This document shows positions 1-12,600 of a stretch of 64,000 bases of DNA, piece by piece. Numbering within the stretch: position 1 is the stretch's first letter; the number at the start of each line of letters is the position of its first letter. The notes beneath the pieces were generated by a model. The model was not told where the DNA came from. It worked only from the letters and a program-made list of their open reading frames with translations, and did no database searches. Source of the DNA: Amoeboaphelidium protococcarum (lineage: Eukaryota > Aphelidiomycota > Aphelidea); contig JALECJ010000256.1 in the NCBI GenBank assembly GCA_023515745.1, positions 1,364,001 through 1,428,000 on the forward strand, read 5' to 3'. Made by a program: the position numbers and the translations under genes.

Positions 1-2189
1 ATACGAAGCTTTAGCGTAATCTACTTAAACCTCAAGTCCTGCGGCAGACTGTGGGCAAGATAATCTATCACTTACTAGCGACTAAATGTATCAATCTTAT
101 CTTGCTGAGTCTTGCATAATCGCTAACACACTTCTGCATATAGGGAAAGCATAAAAATATCCAATTGCTGGTAACTCTCAAATCTAATTCCCCAATTGAT
201 TTCGGCAGATACAGTTTTGGCCACAGAGAGACAATCTTCAGCTACTTGATGACTACTCAACACTCCTATCAGATCACCTTTAGTATTACTATTCAAATTG
301 CTTGAGGTACTTTACACCGCACGGCTATTCTTCTATTATTACTAAAAGAAGGAATATAATCCACGTTCCTGAACACTTTCATAGCCATGCAACATTGCAA
401 ATAACTTTAATCCAGTCTTTTCGCCGATAATCTTTTTCAAACAATCAAGACACTTGGTATTAAAACTATTCTATGACTATTTAAGTAAATGAGGATTAGA
501 AGCTGAAGCTGATGACGATGTATGCCTAGTAAGAGCCATTCTTAAATCCCGAACGAGAATAGACTATTCATCATTCTTCTACATGTATTGATTGAGAGGA
601 GATTTCTTCAGCTTATCAACTATTGAGTAACCAATCTGTTGCAAATCTTCAATCTTAAAATCATCCATGAATTCTTAAATACGACTATGATCATTATCAT
701 CAGTCACCGTAGTGATAAAGATACCATGAGGTTTAGATTTACGCGTAGCCTGACGTGCCAATAACATTGACAGCCCAACGCCTATAGAAGCATCTACTCC
801 AACAGACTCCATTACATCCTTCTGCAACTTCAACGCTACTTGTAACACAGTATCTTTGCCTACAAAGTCTCCATCATACTTTTCACTAGCTATCCTCCTA
901 AATTAATTATTTCCAGGTTGCAATAACTAATTGTCATTCACCACCGAGAACTATTACTACTAAACCATAGAAGTACAGTCAAGGTAAGCCTCATCACAGG
1001 ACACACCTTAAAGCGCGTCAAACTTCAATCCATTAAACTCGAAGGAGCATAGACATTCATAGAATCTCAACATGGCAGACTCATAAGCATCGAAATCATA
1101 AGGTAACATAACCAGGTGTGGACATAACTATTTACACTTTCTTAAATACATTCCGTTGTGAATGCCAAACTATCGAGCAGCATAATTACAAGATGCAATC
1201 TCAGACCCACCTTTCCCAATAGAGGAACTTGTAGAAGGACCACTCTTTGATTACTCTTGTGATTGATTATGATGACAAATTACCACTGGCTTATCCTTCA
1301 ACTCTGGATACTTTAAGAGGGACACAGATGCAAAGAAACAGTCTAAATCTATATGAATGATACACCGTTCACTAGTATCTAATTATTTACTGATAGCACT
1401 AGAAGACTATTTGCCATCCTAGTTCTAAATTCTAGAGTAAGAATACTCTGATATCTTCTACTTCCATGTAGATAAATAATGTAAACGAGATTGACTGTAG
1501 AACTGGGACACAAATTCTGCATTCATACTAGAATTCTACCGTTTCCATTAATCTGAGCTCTAAAACTACTACTATTGATTTGACTTCTATTATTACTAAT
1601 TAACACTAGACTGACTAGATGAATCTCCTATCTGTAAACTCTAATCACCAGCACTTCCATTATCCACAGATTTATTATTATTATTACCACTGATCTATAG
1701 CATGGAATGAACATTAGTCTACGCTGAAGGAGCAGAAGACCATTGAGGAATATCACTCTCCTGTATGGGCAATACTTTACCAGACTCTATACATTTCAAT
1801 AACCAAGAGGGCTTAATCACGGAGGGAGATGATGATTTAATCTACTTTGAATGAGAGGAGGAGGAGGAGGACACCTTGCTCTGTTTCGATTTAAATTTCT
1901 GCGGGAACAGTTGACGATATCGAGAGAACGATAAAGACTGAGCAATGATGTGCGTCACTTGGGAAGTCTCATAATTACTAAACACCCCTCCATTGAGTAT
2001 AATCAATTACTTCATATCATCAGTACCACGTCCATCAATAGAAATATTACCCGTTGCATAGAACACGCATCCTCTGAAAGTGTCAGACTGCTTCGACTCT
2101 CGCAGTATATCACCATACTGACTCTGCTGTTATTCCATCAGTTTTTACTGCTTAATTTGCATGTACTCACCGAATCCATTATAAGCCAT
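1..2189 (-). CDS. REV1: REV1 translesion DNA polymerase, 3' end cut by window edge
   Basis: Y-family deoxycytidyl transferase that inserts opposite abasic sites and bulky lesions and scaffolds other bypass polymerases in the nucleus. Reading from the ATG at 2189 there is an N-terminal BRCT domain at about residues 30-140 ([17 protein letters not shown]), then the palm with [14 protein letters not shown] near 1340-1370 and the catalytic acidic pair in SCDEAYLD near 1000. [12 protein letters not shown] near 740 matches the Rev1 fingers/palm. A helix-hairpin-helix segment (DLQQIGYSI) follows, and the start of the little-finger domain (QITLKLR) reaches the window edge. TAA/TAG codons are read as Gln throughout. 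The C-terminal Rev1/Rev7-binding region lies outside the window, so the gene is partial. Identity is confident from the BRCT plus Y-family order. Confidence 0.93.
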
Positions 2190-2407
2190 AATATTTAAAT
2201 TCTACCAAATTATTTTAACTTAATAAAGCAGTATAGTGATGGAATTACAATATCTGAATATAAAGTGGTAAACGAAAAACGGCAACGTAAAGAGAGATTT
2301 ACGCGTCTACGCAGCTTGGTGCATAGTGTCTGTTGACAGTAAAAGGGGTCCTGATGCGGCCTCATTTATATTTTTATGACGTGAGATGGGATTATTTGCG
2401 CTTGCCA

Positions 2408-2608
2408 TCATTATCTAGCACCATTTTTTAATATAGTTCTGGGCAGGTAAGTCTAAGCATATTCAGCATCCAGTATCTATGGGTAACCAGTGAGATACTG
2501 TACAGTGGTCGAAACAAAGGAGACGCATCGAAACAAAATATCACTGAGATTAAAGTACTTACTGCATTCCCTAGCACCAAGTAAGTATTTAATAATCTTG
2601 CGTCGCAT
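2408..2608 (-). CDS. possible small protein, unrecognised (66 aa)
   Basis: A short reading frame from ATG at 2608 to TGA at 2408 gives a 66-residue basic protein beginning MRRKIIKYLLGAREC and ending in TYLPRTILKNGARQ. I recognise no family. It sits between two divergent large genes. A GTAAGT near 2570 followed by a CTCAG could also be a very short intron, which would change the frame. With only one stop codon in use, a frame of this length can occur by chance, so this is a weak call. Confidence 0.25.
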
Positions 2609-2823
2609 AACACAGCAGAAGCAGAATTGTCACTATGTGTAATTCTGAAATTGCAGCTACCAAATGATTGGCGGGTCTATTTTCGTATCTGTATTATAAA
2701 CGGCAGTTGATTCAAGATACTCTTTACTTACATTTTCTTTAACTCTCTATTTCGGTATACACACATATTTTTATTCTATTGAATCAGCACTTGTTACACA
2801 AAGATCGATTATTCGAAGTAATC
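2609..2823. other. intergenic region upstream of the receptor kinase
   Basis: With 2190-2407 on the far side of the small candidate ORF, this AT-rich stretch separates REV1 and the receptor kinase, which are transcribed away from each other. It presumably holds both promoters. I see no RNA gene or long repeat here. Confidence 0.5.
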
Positions 2824-5800
2824 ATGTTGTACCGCGCGATTTAAGCATTGATTGCACTAATCATATCTGCACATATAGTGTCGGTTGGTGCCTTGTCTTA
2901 CGCTGTGCCTCGACCGTAGTATTTCCAGATGGGTAACACATTTGGTGATATTGGTCAATTTGCTTTCGACTCTAATAATGACATTGTGGTCGCTTTGGAG
3001 ACTCAAGCTACCGCGACAATCCCTTTACGTTATAAGCCCTTCAATAGCTCTGTGTTTAATGCAATCACGTTTTCTAACAAGACAGGCACTACTTATGGCC
3101 TAGTAGTGGCGCGCTTCATTGGTGCTGATGGATGGTTCAAATCATCCTCTGCCATCTCTTGTGTTATTTCATCTGGCTGCAACGTGTTTTATAGTAGCTT
3201 CGCTGTAAATGCAGATGATTCGGTTATGGTCTCTGGATGGTTTAGAGCTCAACCTATCATGTTGTTTGATGCCTAGAGAAAAGGAGTGGCTGTCCTCAAT
3301 CCGCAGTATAACAATGTCAGTTGTGCCGTCGCTGCTCATTTTGACGCCAATGGTGCTTATATATGGTCAATGTAAGTATGTGGATTCAACGGAGCATTCG
3401 TTTCTTTTGTAGGTGTCGATGCTTATGGCAATCGTATAATAGGAGGAAATTCATTGTCTACCATGCTCTACTTCACTGATGACAAGAATGCATTGATGTT
3501 TTAATTTCCTCTGAAGCTGGTAGCCGGTGCCAATTACCAGGATAGCTTCATTGTGTCTCTATCGCCGGTTGATAACTCTATCCAATGGTCTATTATTGGT
3601 CATCAAAATGCATGTATTCAGAGTAATTTGGCTGGTGCTTTCACTCCGTCCCGCGACAAGTTGAATATTCGCGGCACTTTCTGCGGCCCAGCATATTTTT
3701 ATGATAAAAACAACAATGTACTGGCTTAGACTGGGTATACAGGTGTTTGGGATCAGTATGTCATTAATCTGTCTACTTAATCTGGTTCTTTTAATTGGAT
3801 AATCACTCAGGGTGGAAAGGGTGCTGAATTTGGGTTCGCCGTGCAGGTGGATGAAAACGAAAATGTTTACATTGGTAGCAACTCTGGATCTTAACCTCAT
3901 TTACTCCTTGACACTACTGGGACTCAACATGCAATTAGCTATGGTGGTGTTCTCTATGCGGGGGCTCAAATTAAATTGGACAAGTTTGGCAAGCTGTCCC
4001 AGCACGCGTTTTGGAATGGATCGAGTTCCTCCGTGAAATAAGGTGCCTATGTCGGCGGTATGAGCGATAGTTATGGCAATTTCTATGTGTATGGATAATA
4101 TAAAGACCCGGTAAATCTTTATGACAATAAAATGCGTCTAGTATCTTCTTACAACATGTCTATGGCGAATAGTGCATTGTTTGCGATGTTTGATTCTAAT
4201 GGTAATTTTTAGTGGAACACTGAATTAGAAGGGGCGACCTATTCGAGAAGTATATTCATTAGGAATATGACCGTATATTTGGGCGTTGGCTTCATATCCA
4301 CTCTGCGGGTTCAAGACTCTGGTCGTAATTTCTAATTTTAAGTCGCATCCAATGGCGGCGAAGATTTTGCTATTATCAAGTACGATGTTTTTTATGACCC
4401 AGATATAACTTCAACTGTGGTATTGGCCGCTAAAACTGCTTCTATTACGGCATAATCCACTGATCAGGCTTCGTTCGGTACTGATTTGTCTCAAAGTGCT
4501 ACAAGTACAATCGCACTGTCCACTGTTAATTCTCTGACTGTTTTCTCATCCTCCACTCCAGCTTCTGCCGAGTCTACTTCATCAGCTTCATATGACTCTA
4601 ATTTTGGTCAGCCAGACTTTTTTGGGGATTACTTCTAGTCATTCTCGTTTCCTCCTGCGTAAACTGTTGAATTTGTGCCATTCATTTTCAAATTGTAGGG
4701 CTATTTTAGTAGCAGTTTGATGACTACAACGATTTCTACGTCTAGTAATCGTGAAGCTGGTGACATAGCTGCAAACTCTGATGGTAACATTTCTCGCTTG
4801 TTCCCAGTGCTGATATCTGTGGCTGCTTGCGTGGTTATCATTATCTCACTCTTTTGTGGGATCTGGATCTATCGTATGAGACGTGCGAAATGGTTGACTG
4901 CCGTTAAACGCGTAACTGAGTAGCGTGAGCAGCATGAGACGCAGATGCAACTACAGACTGTCCTCAATTTCTCTTCGATGGCCAACAACACCACTTTGCT
5001 CAACCAGAGCGATGTCATTAGTGTGCCTGCATTTTTGGAACTGACTGCGGGTTTGCACTTCCGTGCTAATGAAAAGAACCCACTGGCTGCAGGTGGATAG
5101 GGAAAGATCTGTAAGGCTGAAGTGCTCAAGTTTCCAGCATCCCATCTGTACAAAGGAACTTCCGTGCCCGTCTGTGTTGCAAAGTATTACGACAAGAATT
5201 CCAAGCATGAAGCGTTTCTCTAAGAGGTTGCGCTTTTGTGGTATTTCCGTGAGGAGCGCTCTATTGCCAGAATTATTGGATTCGATAGTAGTAATAAGAT
5301 TCTGTTGATGCCATTTTATGAGTTGGGTTCTTTGAATGGCCTGATATCTGATGCAATGGAAGGTGATGCATCTAAGCTCTCATTCTGGAGTATGAATTTT
5401 GTTATCAACGCTGGCCTTGACATTTTCAGGGGGCTGACTGCTTTACATGCTGCTGGTATAATTCATAATGATGTTAAGAGTGCAAACTATTTGATTTAAG
5501 TTGTCAATCAGCAAATTGTAGTCTGCTTGACTGATTTTGGTATTTGCACGCTGATGACTTAATCTATCAAAGTAACAGGTATTGAGTGGAATAGTCTTAA
5601 AGGTGTGACTGTGCATTATGCTGCTCCTGAGTTCTTTGAGTAGCTGGCGTTGCCTGAGCGGTTGCATCCTGCGCGCGATGTGTATGCTGCATCCATAGTA
5701 TTGAACGAGATTTACTCCTAATGTCATGCATGGCAGGATTGCGGCCTACTCTAGATTAAAGAATGTGTTTTGATGGGCTAGAGACCGGAGATTCGCAGGT

Positions 5801-5943
5801 TGTAATACGTGAATGCTCATGCTCCTGCTTTGGAGACTGTTATTTAATCTGGATGGGCATAAAATCCAGCTGATCGCGCTAATGCAGCGCAGATGGTGAA
5901 ATCGTTGGAGCCTTTGTTGTCAACAGAAATGATTTAATAGTGA
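2824..5943 (+). CDS. receptor-like protein kinase with propeller-like ectodomain (1,039 aa)
   Basis: Single-pass membrane kinase. Residues 1-25 (MLYRAIQALIALIISAHIV) are a signal peptide. The ectodomain, about residues 30-560, has repeated blades such as VQVDENENVYIGSNSGS and FDSNGNFQW, which resemble SBBP-type beta-propeller repeats. A Ser/Thr-rich stalk follows, then a membrane span at about 656-683 (PVLISVAACVVIIISLFCGI) with a basic stop-transfer. The cytoplasmic kinase covers about 745-1030: GGQGK loop, VAKYY with the ATP-binding Lys, FLQEVALLWYF with the alpha-C Glu, HNDVKSANYL catalytic loop, TDFGICT and the APE motif. The Arg of the usual HRD is Asn, making it a non-RD kinase. Closest in style to TKL kinases. 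The ligand is unknown. Domain architecture is confident; function as a surface receptor is inferred. Confidence 0.85.
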
Positions 5944-6110
5944 TTTGGGTAGTATGATGAATAAGAAAGCTCTCAATTAGATTTGTTGAGTGAATAATAG
6001 GAATGACGTGATCAATTTTGCTAATGTCACTGGTTTTAAACCCCCTTTCGTTCTTTCATCCTTCCTAAATTTTAGCAGTGATTTTCTTTCAATAATAATC
6101 GCTGACAAAT

Positions 6111-6791
6111 ATGTAGGATATTCTAAACGACAATGCTGATAACAGCGGCGGAGATGCTGTGAAAGGACAAAAATGGAATAAATTGTACGAAGTTGAAGTG
6201 ACACCCTGGAACTTGCGTAAACCATCTCCACTGTTGATATTTGCCTTGGAGAAAGCTGATAGTAATGGGCAAGTCGCAGTTGACTTTACGCGTTCTGTTG
6301 TACCCGGCTGTGGCGAGGGATTTGATGTTTCGTTTCTCGCAGCTAAACCAGGTGCCGTACAGTCAGTTGGCCTGGATATATCTCAACTGGCCGTGTAATA
6401 GGCACAGAAGTTGAATGGTAGTGTGAAAGGGGCTCATTTTGAAGTTGCCAACTTTTTCGAGTATACTCCTGAAGTAAAATTCACGTTGGCGTTTGACTAC
6501 ACATTCTTCTGTGCCATTCATCCGTCTTTGCGCTAGAAATGGGCAGAGACATATGCTCGTATCATGGCTCCTGGTTCTCTACTAATCACTGGTATATTCC
6601 CAATAACTTATGATCGTGAAATTTTGGATGCAATGGTAGGACCGCCGTATCCTCTCAACTTTGACAGCTATACTTAGATGCTGAAACCGGTCGGATTTGA
6701 GTGTGTACTCGGCCCTGTTGATGTTCCCTAAAATATCAGCACGCCTCATCGTGCCGGTCGTGAGTAGATTGCCATCTGGAAATTGAATTGA
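6111..6791 (+). CDS. TPMT-like thiol/small-molecule S-adenosylmethionine methyltransferase (226 aa)
   Basis: Class I SAM-dependent methyltransferase of the thiopurine-methyltransferase family as found in fungi and plants, probably methylating thiols or halides in the cytosol. Near the N-terminus WNKLYEVEVTPWNLRKPSP is the family signature that closes over the cofactor. VPGCGEGFDVSFLA at about residues 64-77 is the SAM-binding motif I, LDISQLAV is motif II with its acidic residue, and DYTFFCAIHP is the post-motif segment. Length is typical of the family. The start at 6111 (Met-Gln, TAG as Gln) is the first in-frame ATG. The gene follows the receptor kinase in the same direction after about 170 bases. 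Substrate cannot be assigned from sequence alone. Confidence 0.85.
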
Positions 6792-7252
6792 TTGAAAGAT
6801 GAAAACATTATTCAATATTATATTAATAGCCATAGCAGCATTATTTTAGTGTTTGACTTGTACTATATGCCGGTAAAATTATCGATAATTTATCTAGCAT
6901 TATCAAGCTCATGTGACTGCCGACGCATGATCATCACTGAAAACCTCACCTGCCTCACAACGCGCCATCGCCTGATTTTTGTTATTTTCTCTCTCGCGCT
7001 TCTCTCTCGCCCGTTTTCTTTCCTTACCAACCGCTCTGCCCATCCATCATCTTGTTGTTGTGGTACTGGCTATAAATATTACTTATATTCATTCATTGAA
7101 AACACTTCTATTAGGCTGTTAAGATTTACTGTACGTTGTCCTATCTTAAAGCTGCTAAATATTGAGAATACTGTCCTTTTAGCATAATTGAATATCTGAA
7201 TTTAAAGCCTATTTAGTAATTGAATTGATAGTGTAAATACAATCTGAAAATA
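6792..7252. other. intergenic region with an unconvincing 131-codon frame
   Basis: AT-rich spacer leading into the VAMP gene. A plus-strand frame from 6792 to about 7190 has no stop, but its Ser/Leu/Cys-rich composition, its position immediately after the upstream TGA and its lack of any recognisable motif look like non-coding sequence. A pyrimidine-rich tract near 6985-7025 (TCTCTCGCGC) is the only visible feature. Confidence 0.4.
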
Positions 7253-7582
7253 ATGTCTTCATCATCTAGACCGAATAATGACAAGACTGCACAGGTGCAG
7301 CAGGAAGTTGATGCCGTCGTTGGTATAATGCATGATAATATTCACAAAGTCATGGACAGAGGCGAGAAGCTGGACTCTTTGCAGACCAAGACTGATGATC
7401 TGTAGTAGGGTGCTCTGCAATTCAAGCGTGGTGCCAGCCGAGTCAGATAGCAAATGTGGTGGAAAAATATGAAGTTGAATGCTATCATCTGTATTGTGGT
7501 GATTATCATCCTCTTAATTATTATTGTACCTATAGTTACCACTGTGCAGAAGAACAACAATAATAACAACAATGGACAATGA
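7253..7582 (+). CDS. R-SNARE, VAMP/synaptobrevin type (109 aa)
   Basis: Vesicle-membrane SNARE for fusion at the plasma membrane or endosomes. Residues about 14-75 form the R-SNARE helix, beginning [20 protein letters not shown], with the zero-layer arginine in [10 protein letters not shown], followed by [15 protein letters not shown], which is the classic juxtamembrane Trp pair. The tail anchor at about 80-101 ([19 protein letters not shown]) is followed by a short luminal Asn-rich tail. Several Gln are TAG codons (DDLQQGA). Length and organisation match Snc1/Snc2 and animal VAMP2. No longin domain is present, so this is not a VAMP7 or Ykt6 type. Confidence 0.93.
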
Positions 7583-7810
7583 TGATCATCGTTTATCCAC
7601 CATTTGAATCTTACTTAGGTGAAGTTGAATATAAATAATTTGAATTTTACACTTACTTATAAAAACTTTACTTTATTTCACTGTAATTAAGGCATACAAG
7701 CACCTAAAAGGTTTCGTCATTATCATTCAAAGTACTTTTTTCTTTGGTGCCCCTGATCGGCTGTGAAAGAGCTTCTTTGCAGTTCAGTCGTCCTTACCAC
7801 TCTCCAAGAA

Positions 7811-9544
7811 ATGGTGCAAGCAACGATGAATGTTAAAATAATCGCGTCTTAGAGTGTAGCCTTGCTATCTTGCGATAGATGCACATCTAATATTATAGTA
7901 GAATTAGAAGCGAGTGATATCAATGATGGGAATAAGATCTAAATCTAATGTCCTAGCTGCGGGTCCTCCATCAAGGCAACATTAAGTTTATTGAGTCAAT
8001 CAACGCGCAAAGACGGGGACGATCAGCAGCTCAGAATCTATCACACGACCTCCATTGAGTCACACCTCCCTAGTAATTCTTAATCATCGGGCGATAATCG
8101 CTATTCTCAAAATTATTATTATAATTAGAACGCTAATAATAATATAAATTCAGCAGCGAATATGACAGTATAGCCTGGTGAAAGTAACGGTAATTTGAAT
8201 AGGAAGGATTATTACAAGATTCTGGGATTTCGCTCGCCACTGACTGGGGAGGCCACGATTGAAGAGCTGGAGCAGACTGTGAAGGCATCGGATATCAAAA
8301 AGTCTTACCACAAGCTAGCACTCAAGTATCATCCTGATAAAATGATTAACCCAACTGCGGGCGATGCTCAGTCTCAGGATGCCCAGGCTTCGTTCTTACT
8401 ACAGCTGGGCAGTGTTGATGAGGTGTTCAAGATCATATGCGAGGCGTACTCTGTGCTGGGTGAGGAGAGCAAACGCGCCAACTATCATCGCATGGTCAAG
8501 GTTGGCGCTCTGGACGAGGTTGGCGATGGAGGAGATTCCGCTATGGCAAAGGCAATGTCTAATCCTGAAGAGTTCTTTCAATCTCTGTTTGGTGGTGAAC
8601 GGTTTGTGGATGTGATTGGTGAGATTTAGTTGGCGCGTGAGTTTGGTAATGCAATGTATGAATCTCAGTTAGAATAACAGTAGTAATAGGATGGCGCAAC
8701 GGTCTAGGATAAAGCCAAGCTGAGAGAGAAGTAAAAGCAGATGGATGAAGAGCGTGAGAAGAGACATAAGGAGCGCGTCAAGAAACTGCAGTCTACATTG
8801 TTGTCTACTTTATCTTACTACGTTGATCATAATCTGCACAGTGTGTCGTCTCTGGATCAAACCAACCAGCTGGAGATAAAGAACGCTGGCAGGGTCATTG
8901 AGGAAGAGTTTGCCAAAAGAGTTGCAGATCAGGCTGAGGAGTTGAAGTATGAATCGTACGGTGTGGAGATCTTGAATGCAGTCGGGTACATGTATGAGTT
9001 GAAGGGATCACAATATCTGGCGAAAGAGGATTCTTTTCTCGGTCTGGGTGGGCTCGCTGCGAACTTCAAAGAACGTGGACACTTTATTAGTAGTACATTC
9101 AGCACTATTAAGTCTGCTGTGTAGTTGCAGAGTACTTTGCAGAAGCTGTCTCTTGATGAGTAGTTGAGTAGTGAAGAGTAGTAGGCTTAATTACAAGACA
9201 CACCTCTAGATGGCAAAGATCATAAGAAGAAACATGGTAAGAAGTAGCCGGTCAAGCTTACACCTGAAGAGCGATAGAGATTGGAATTGCATGCTGCTGA
9301 GAAGGGCTTGGATGCTATCTGGCGTGGATGCAAGATGGAAATATAGTGCACTGTGCGCGATGTTTGTGATGGTCTCCTCAATCCAAAAGATGTGTCAGCC
9401 AGCGGCAGCCTCACCAGTGTTTCTTCCCTGTCTGAACTGCCTCCAAATGCTCAAGTTAAAGAGCTGTTGAGAAGACGTGCGAAAGCATTAGTTATCATTG
9501 GTAAAGTGTATCAATCCATCAAGAAGGATCCTGACATGGCTTGA
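7811..9544 (+). CDS. J-domain co-chaperone, Caj1/Djp1-like with DnaJ-X domain (577 aa)
   Basis: Cytosolic Hsp40 that stimulates an Hsp70. The N-terminus has two Cys pairs (CDRC, then CPSCGSS about 25 residues on) that look like a small zinc ribbon not usual in this family. The J domain is at about residues 129-210 and contains the HPD in LALKYHPDKM. It carries an insertion after YYKILGFRSP. The DnaJ-X region follows, starting around FVDVIGEI, with Gln-rich and coiled segments and a charged C-terminal domain ending KKDPDMA. ATG at 7811 keeps one open frame of 577 codons. The gene ends 71 bases before the convergent Sec7-PH gene. Peroxisomal import (Djp1) or general chaperone roles are known for relatives; which applies here is unknown. 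Confidence 0.85.
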
Positions 9545-9615
9545 TCAGGTATCGTCCAAAGTGATTAAAAATGAAGTGAATAATAAAAACTCATCATCTA
9601 TACCATTATCGGCGT

Positions 9616-12600
9616 TCATGCTTAACTACCTAGCACTTGCAGCACCTGGTCGCAAACCAGAATCTATTTCTCCAATCGAAGAAGCTCAATACGCGCCAGA
9701 TCAAGTTTAACTTCAAGCTTGACAATATCTTTCGCTATCTTGTCTTTAGTGGGAACTTTACTTCGCATCATTACAACACTACTAATACTTCTCATTGACA
9801 TGGCCATAGAGACGTGCGAGGCGCGACTCATTGCAGTTGTCGGACGTTCGTCCCTGTAATGACAGACTACGGCAACATTCTACCCATTCCCAGATACCTT
9901 GTTATTCGCAAGGGCAGACTGATAATTCAGAGTCGCTATTCTACTACGTCTATTAGCAGTGCCTGGCTGATAGGATGGAGCAGAGATGTTGATATTGCTA
10001 TTTCCAATTGCAGCAATGTTATCGAAAACTTCATCAATATCAATATCTCCGCACTTGCGCGATTATTTGGACACCGACTGTAAAGTAGATAGATCAGACA
10101 TTGCTTATAAAGACATTTCCATTTGATTTAGCTGTCTTGTCAAAATGTCGATGCTCTTCTCCTATTGAGTTTTCAATACATTATAGTTTGCACTCATAAA
10201 ACTAGTCAAAACATTGTGCAACGCCATGGCAGATTTAAGTGAATCTTTAGAGTTAACGCAAGAGATTGCACGCAAAACGGATTCCACAAGTCCCTTCACT
10301 TTCTAATCTTCACTTTGACTGAGGATTTACAGCCAAAAACCAGAATCCATTACTTGCGATTAAGACTTTACGGCAGCAGACACTCTCCGCTTTCCGTGAA
10401 CGACATTGCCTTGAACAAATTCTCTAATCTTGTGCAGCAGCGATTCAAACGATCCGCGGCATTCATTTAGAAGGGATTGAGTATCTTTCAACACCGTTGA
10501 AGCCGCAGAAGACATATTAATGATATACTCCATATGCCATTTATGAGAGTTGGTAAACTTTCCAGTGACTACTTGCTTACTCTTGCTCATTTCCTGGGCG
10601 AATCTAGTGCCAAACATTACGCCTTGTAGAGACGATGCTGCAAATAGAGTCTACAACTTGTCACGACTGTTCATACTTAAAGCAGATTCGAGACTGTTGT
10701 TAAAAGTCGGGGTCACAGCAGTTACTCCGGACTGATCGGGTGTGACTAGAAGATAGTGTTGAGTTTTATTGGCTGTCGCTTGTACACAAAACGTGAGAGC
10801 ATTAGCAATCTTCTCGTAAGACTGATCTATATAAGTACAGCAATTCTGCAAAGGAATCACCTGACTAGGAGCAGGTAATCTTGGCATCTTGCTTAATAAG
10901 TGCTTCAACAGCTTGCTTTTATCTTCAGCTTTCATTTGCATAGAGTCAAGGGTGGATGGACACAGATTGAAACCGTATTCGCTGCACAACTTCTAGTATT
11001 CCACAAACCACTTATGAACTTCACCAATCTAGTTCTTGTCAAAAAACTTCAATTAAGACTACCTACTACCAGCAGTTATCAGGACCAATCCGGCTTACCA
11101 ACTCCTATCACGCGGCTTGATAACCTCTGTACCAACAATTTCATACTGCAACTTTTTCATCGCTGGCCCACTGTACAAAATCAGTTCATACTAATCACTA
11201 ACTACCTCATGGTATTGTTGTAGACCAGTCAGATAATCAGGCTATCTTATCATATCCAGTAAGAGATGCTGACTGTCCAGCAGTTCTACTTTAGACTTGA
11301 ATTAACAATCAGGCAAAGTTCTACGCTCTTCTACGGTATTAAACTACTAGCTTTTGAACATTAAAGCGAGATTGAACCACGGCTTAGATTAGAAAGAGTC
11401 TGCAAGTTTATAAAGCGCGCTTATATCAGATTTAGCCAATGAAAACTCTGGATAATATGTACCACTATAATCCGGCGTATTCAAAAGAGGAGCATAAGCT
11501 TTATCGCTACCATATGGCTTCTTCCATACTTGATCACCGCTGGTAGTGTGCTCTGACTAAGCACCTTCAAGTAATCTTTGAATATCTTTAGCCACCAAAC
11601 CAGTTCCCAATTTCACAGCTTTTCTATTACTCTACTCAGTGGCGGATGCAGATTGAAGGCCGGGCTTACCTCTCAGATGAGTATTTAATTTGAATCCGTA
11701 AGTAGTGAGATGATCAGCCAAGTTCTAGTTCATCACGTAGACATTCTCCCACATACCATAGCATCTCTAAATAGCTTCTTGATTGAATACGGAACGTTTC
11801 ATAATGTGCTACAGAGGAGCAGCCTAATATAAAGTGTCGGTATCAAATAGCGATTGAAATCCGTCTGCAACTTTTACGTCAATCATATTCCCATTACAAT
11901 AAGCAACTTAGGGCCATTTGGTATTCACGTGATCAACATCGGTCCTCTGCATGTAATTGAGAAAAGACATTGGATCATCACCGCTAACTACCGGACCGGA
12001 CTGGATGGAACATGTCTTTAGCTCTTACTGCACAAGTTTGATAAAACTCTCATCAAAATAGTCTTCCAACTTGCACCCACGATATCCATTCACCGCAAAC
12101 TAGTCTTGCAAGTATGTCCAAATGCTCTGCTTCTCAATAGCACTCTTACCCATCATTCTCTTGGCAGCAGCATTATGAAACAGGGTATGACAATGCATCA
12201 CAGAATAGAATAAGTACTGAGTTAATTTTAAATCACCAAATGTATTCGAATTCTAACGTTGATACTCTTCAGCCAACACGTCAAGTACGCGCTCCTTCTC
12301 TCTCTGCTCGTAAGGCATCTGAATTTAGTTTAGCACAATCCGCATCACTGTAACAATGGGTAGGTTGCGCAAGTCTACAGATTAAAACACGGCACGACAC
12401 AGAGAGTTCCAGAAGGGATGGTCTCTGCCAATTACACCAGCCAAATTTGATTTCTTTAGCGAAAACTTCATTCTCTGAAAATAGAAGCTAGCACTCTCTC
12501 CGACATTTGGTGGTGTTTGAGGATGATTAGTAGACTGTTTACTAATCGCCTTCTCTATCAATTTCACTTCAGTCTCAGTTGCCACAATGTCATCATTTAT

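Noticed and set aside
6792..7187. 131-codon plus-strand frame after the methyltransferase
   Set aside because: Starts directly after the upstream stop, composition is non-coding (Ser/Leu/Cys runs), no motif, and frames this long are expected by chance when only TGA stops translation.
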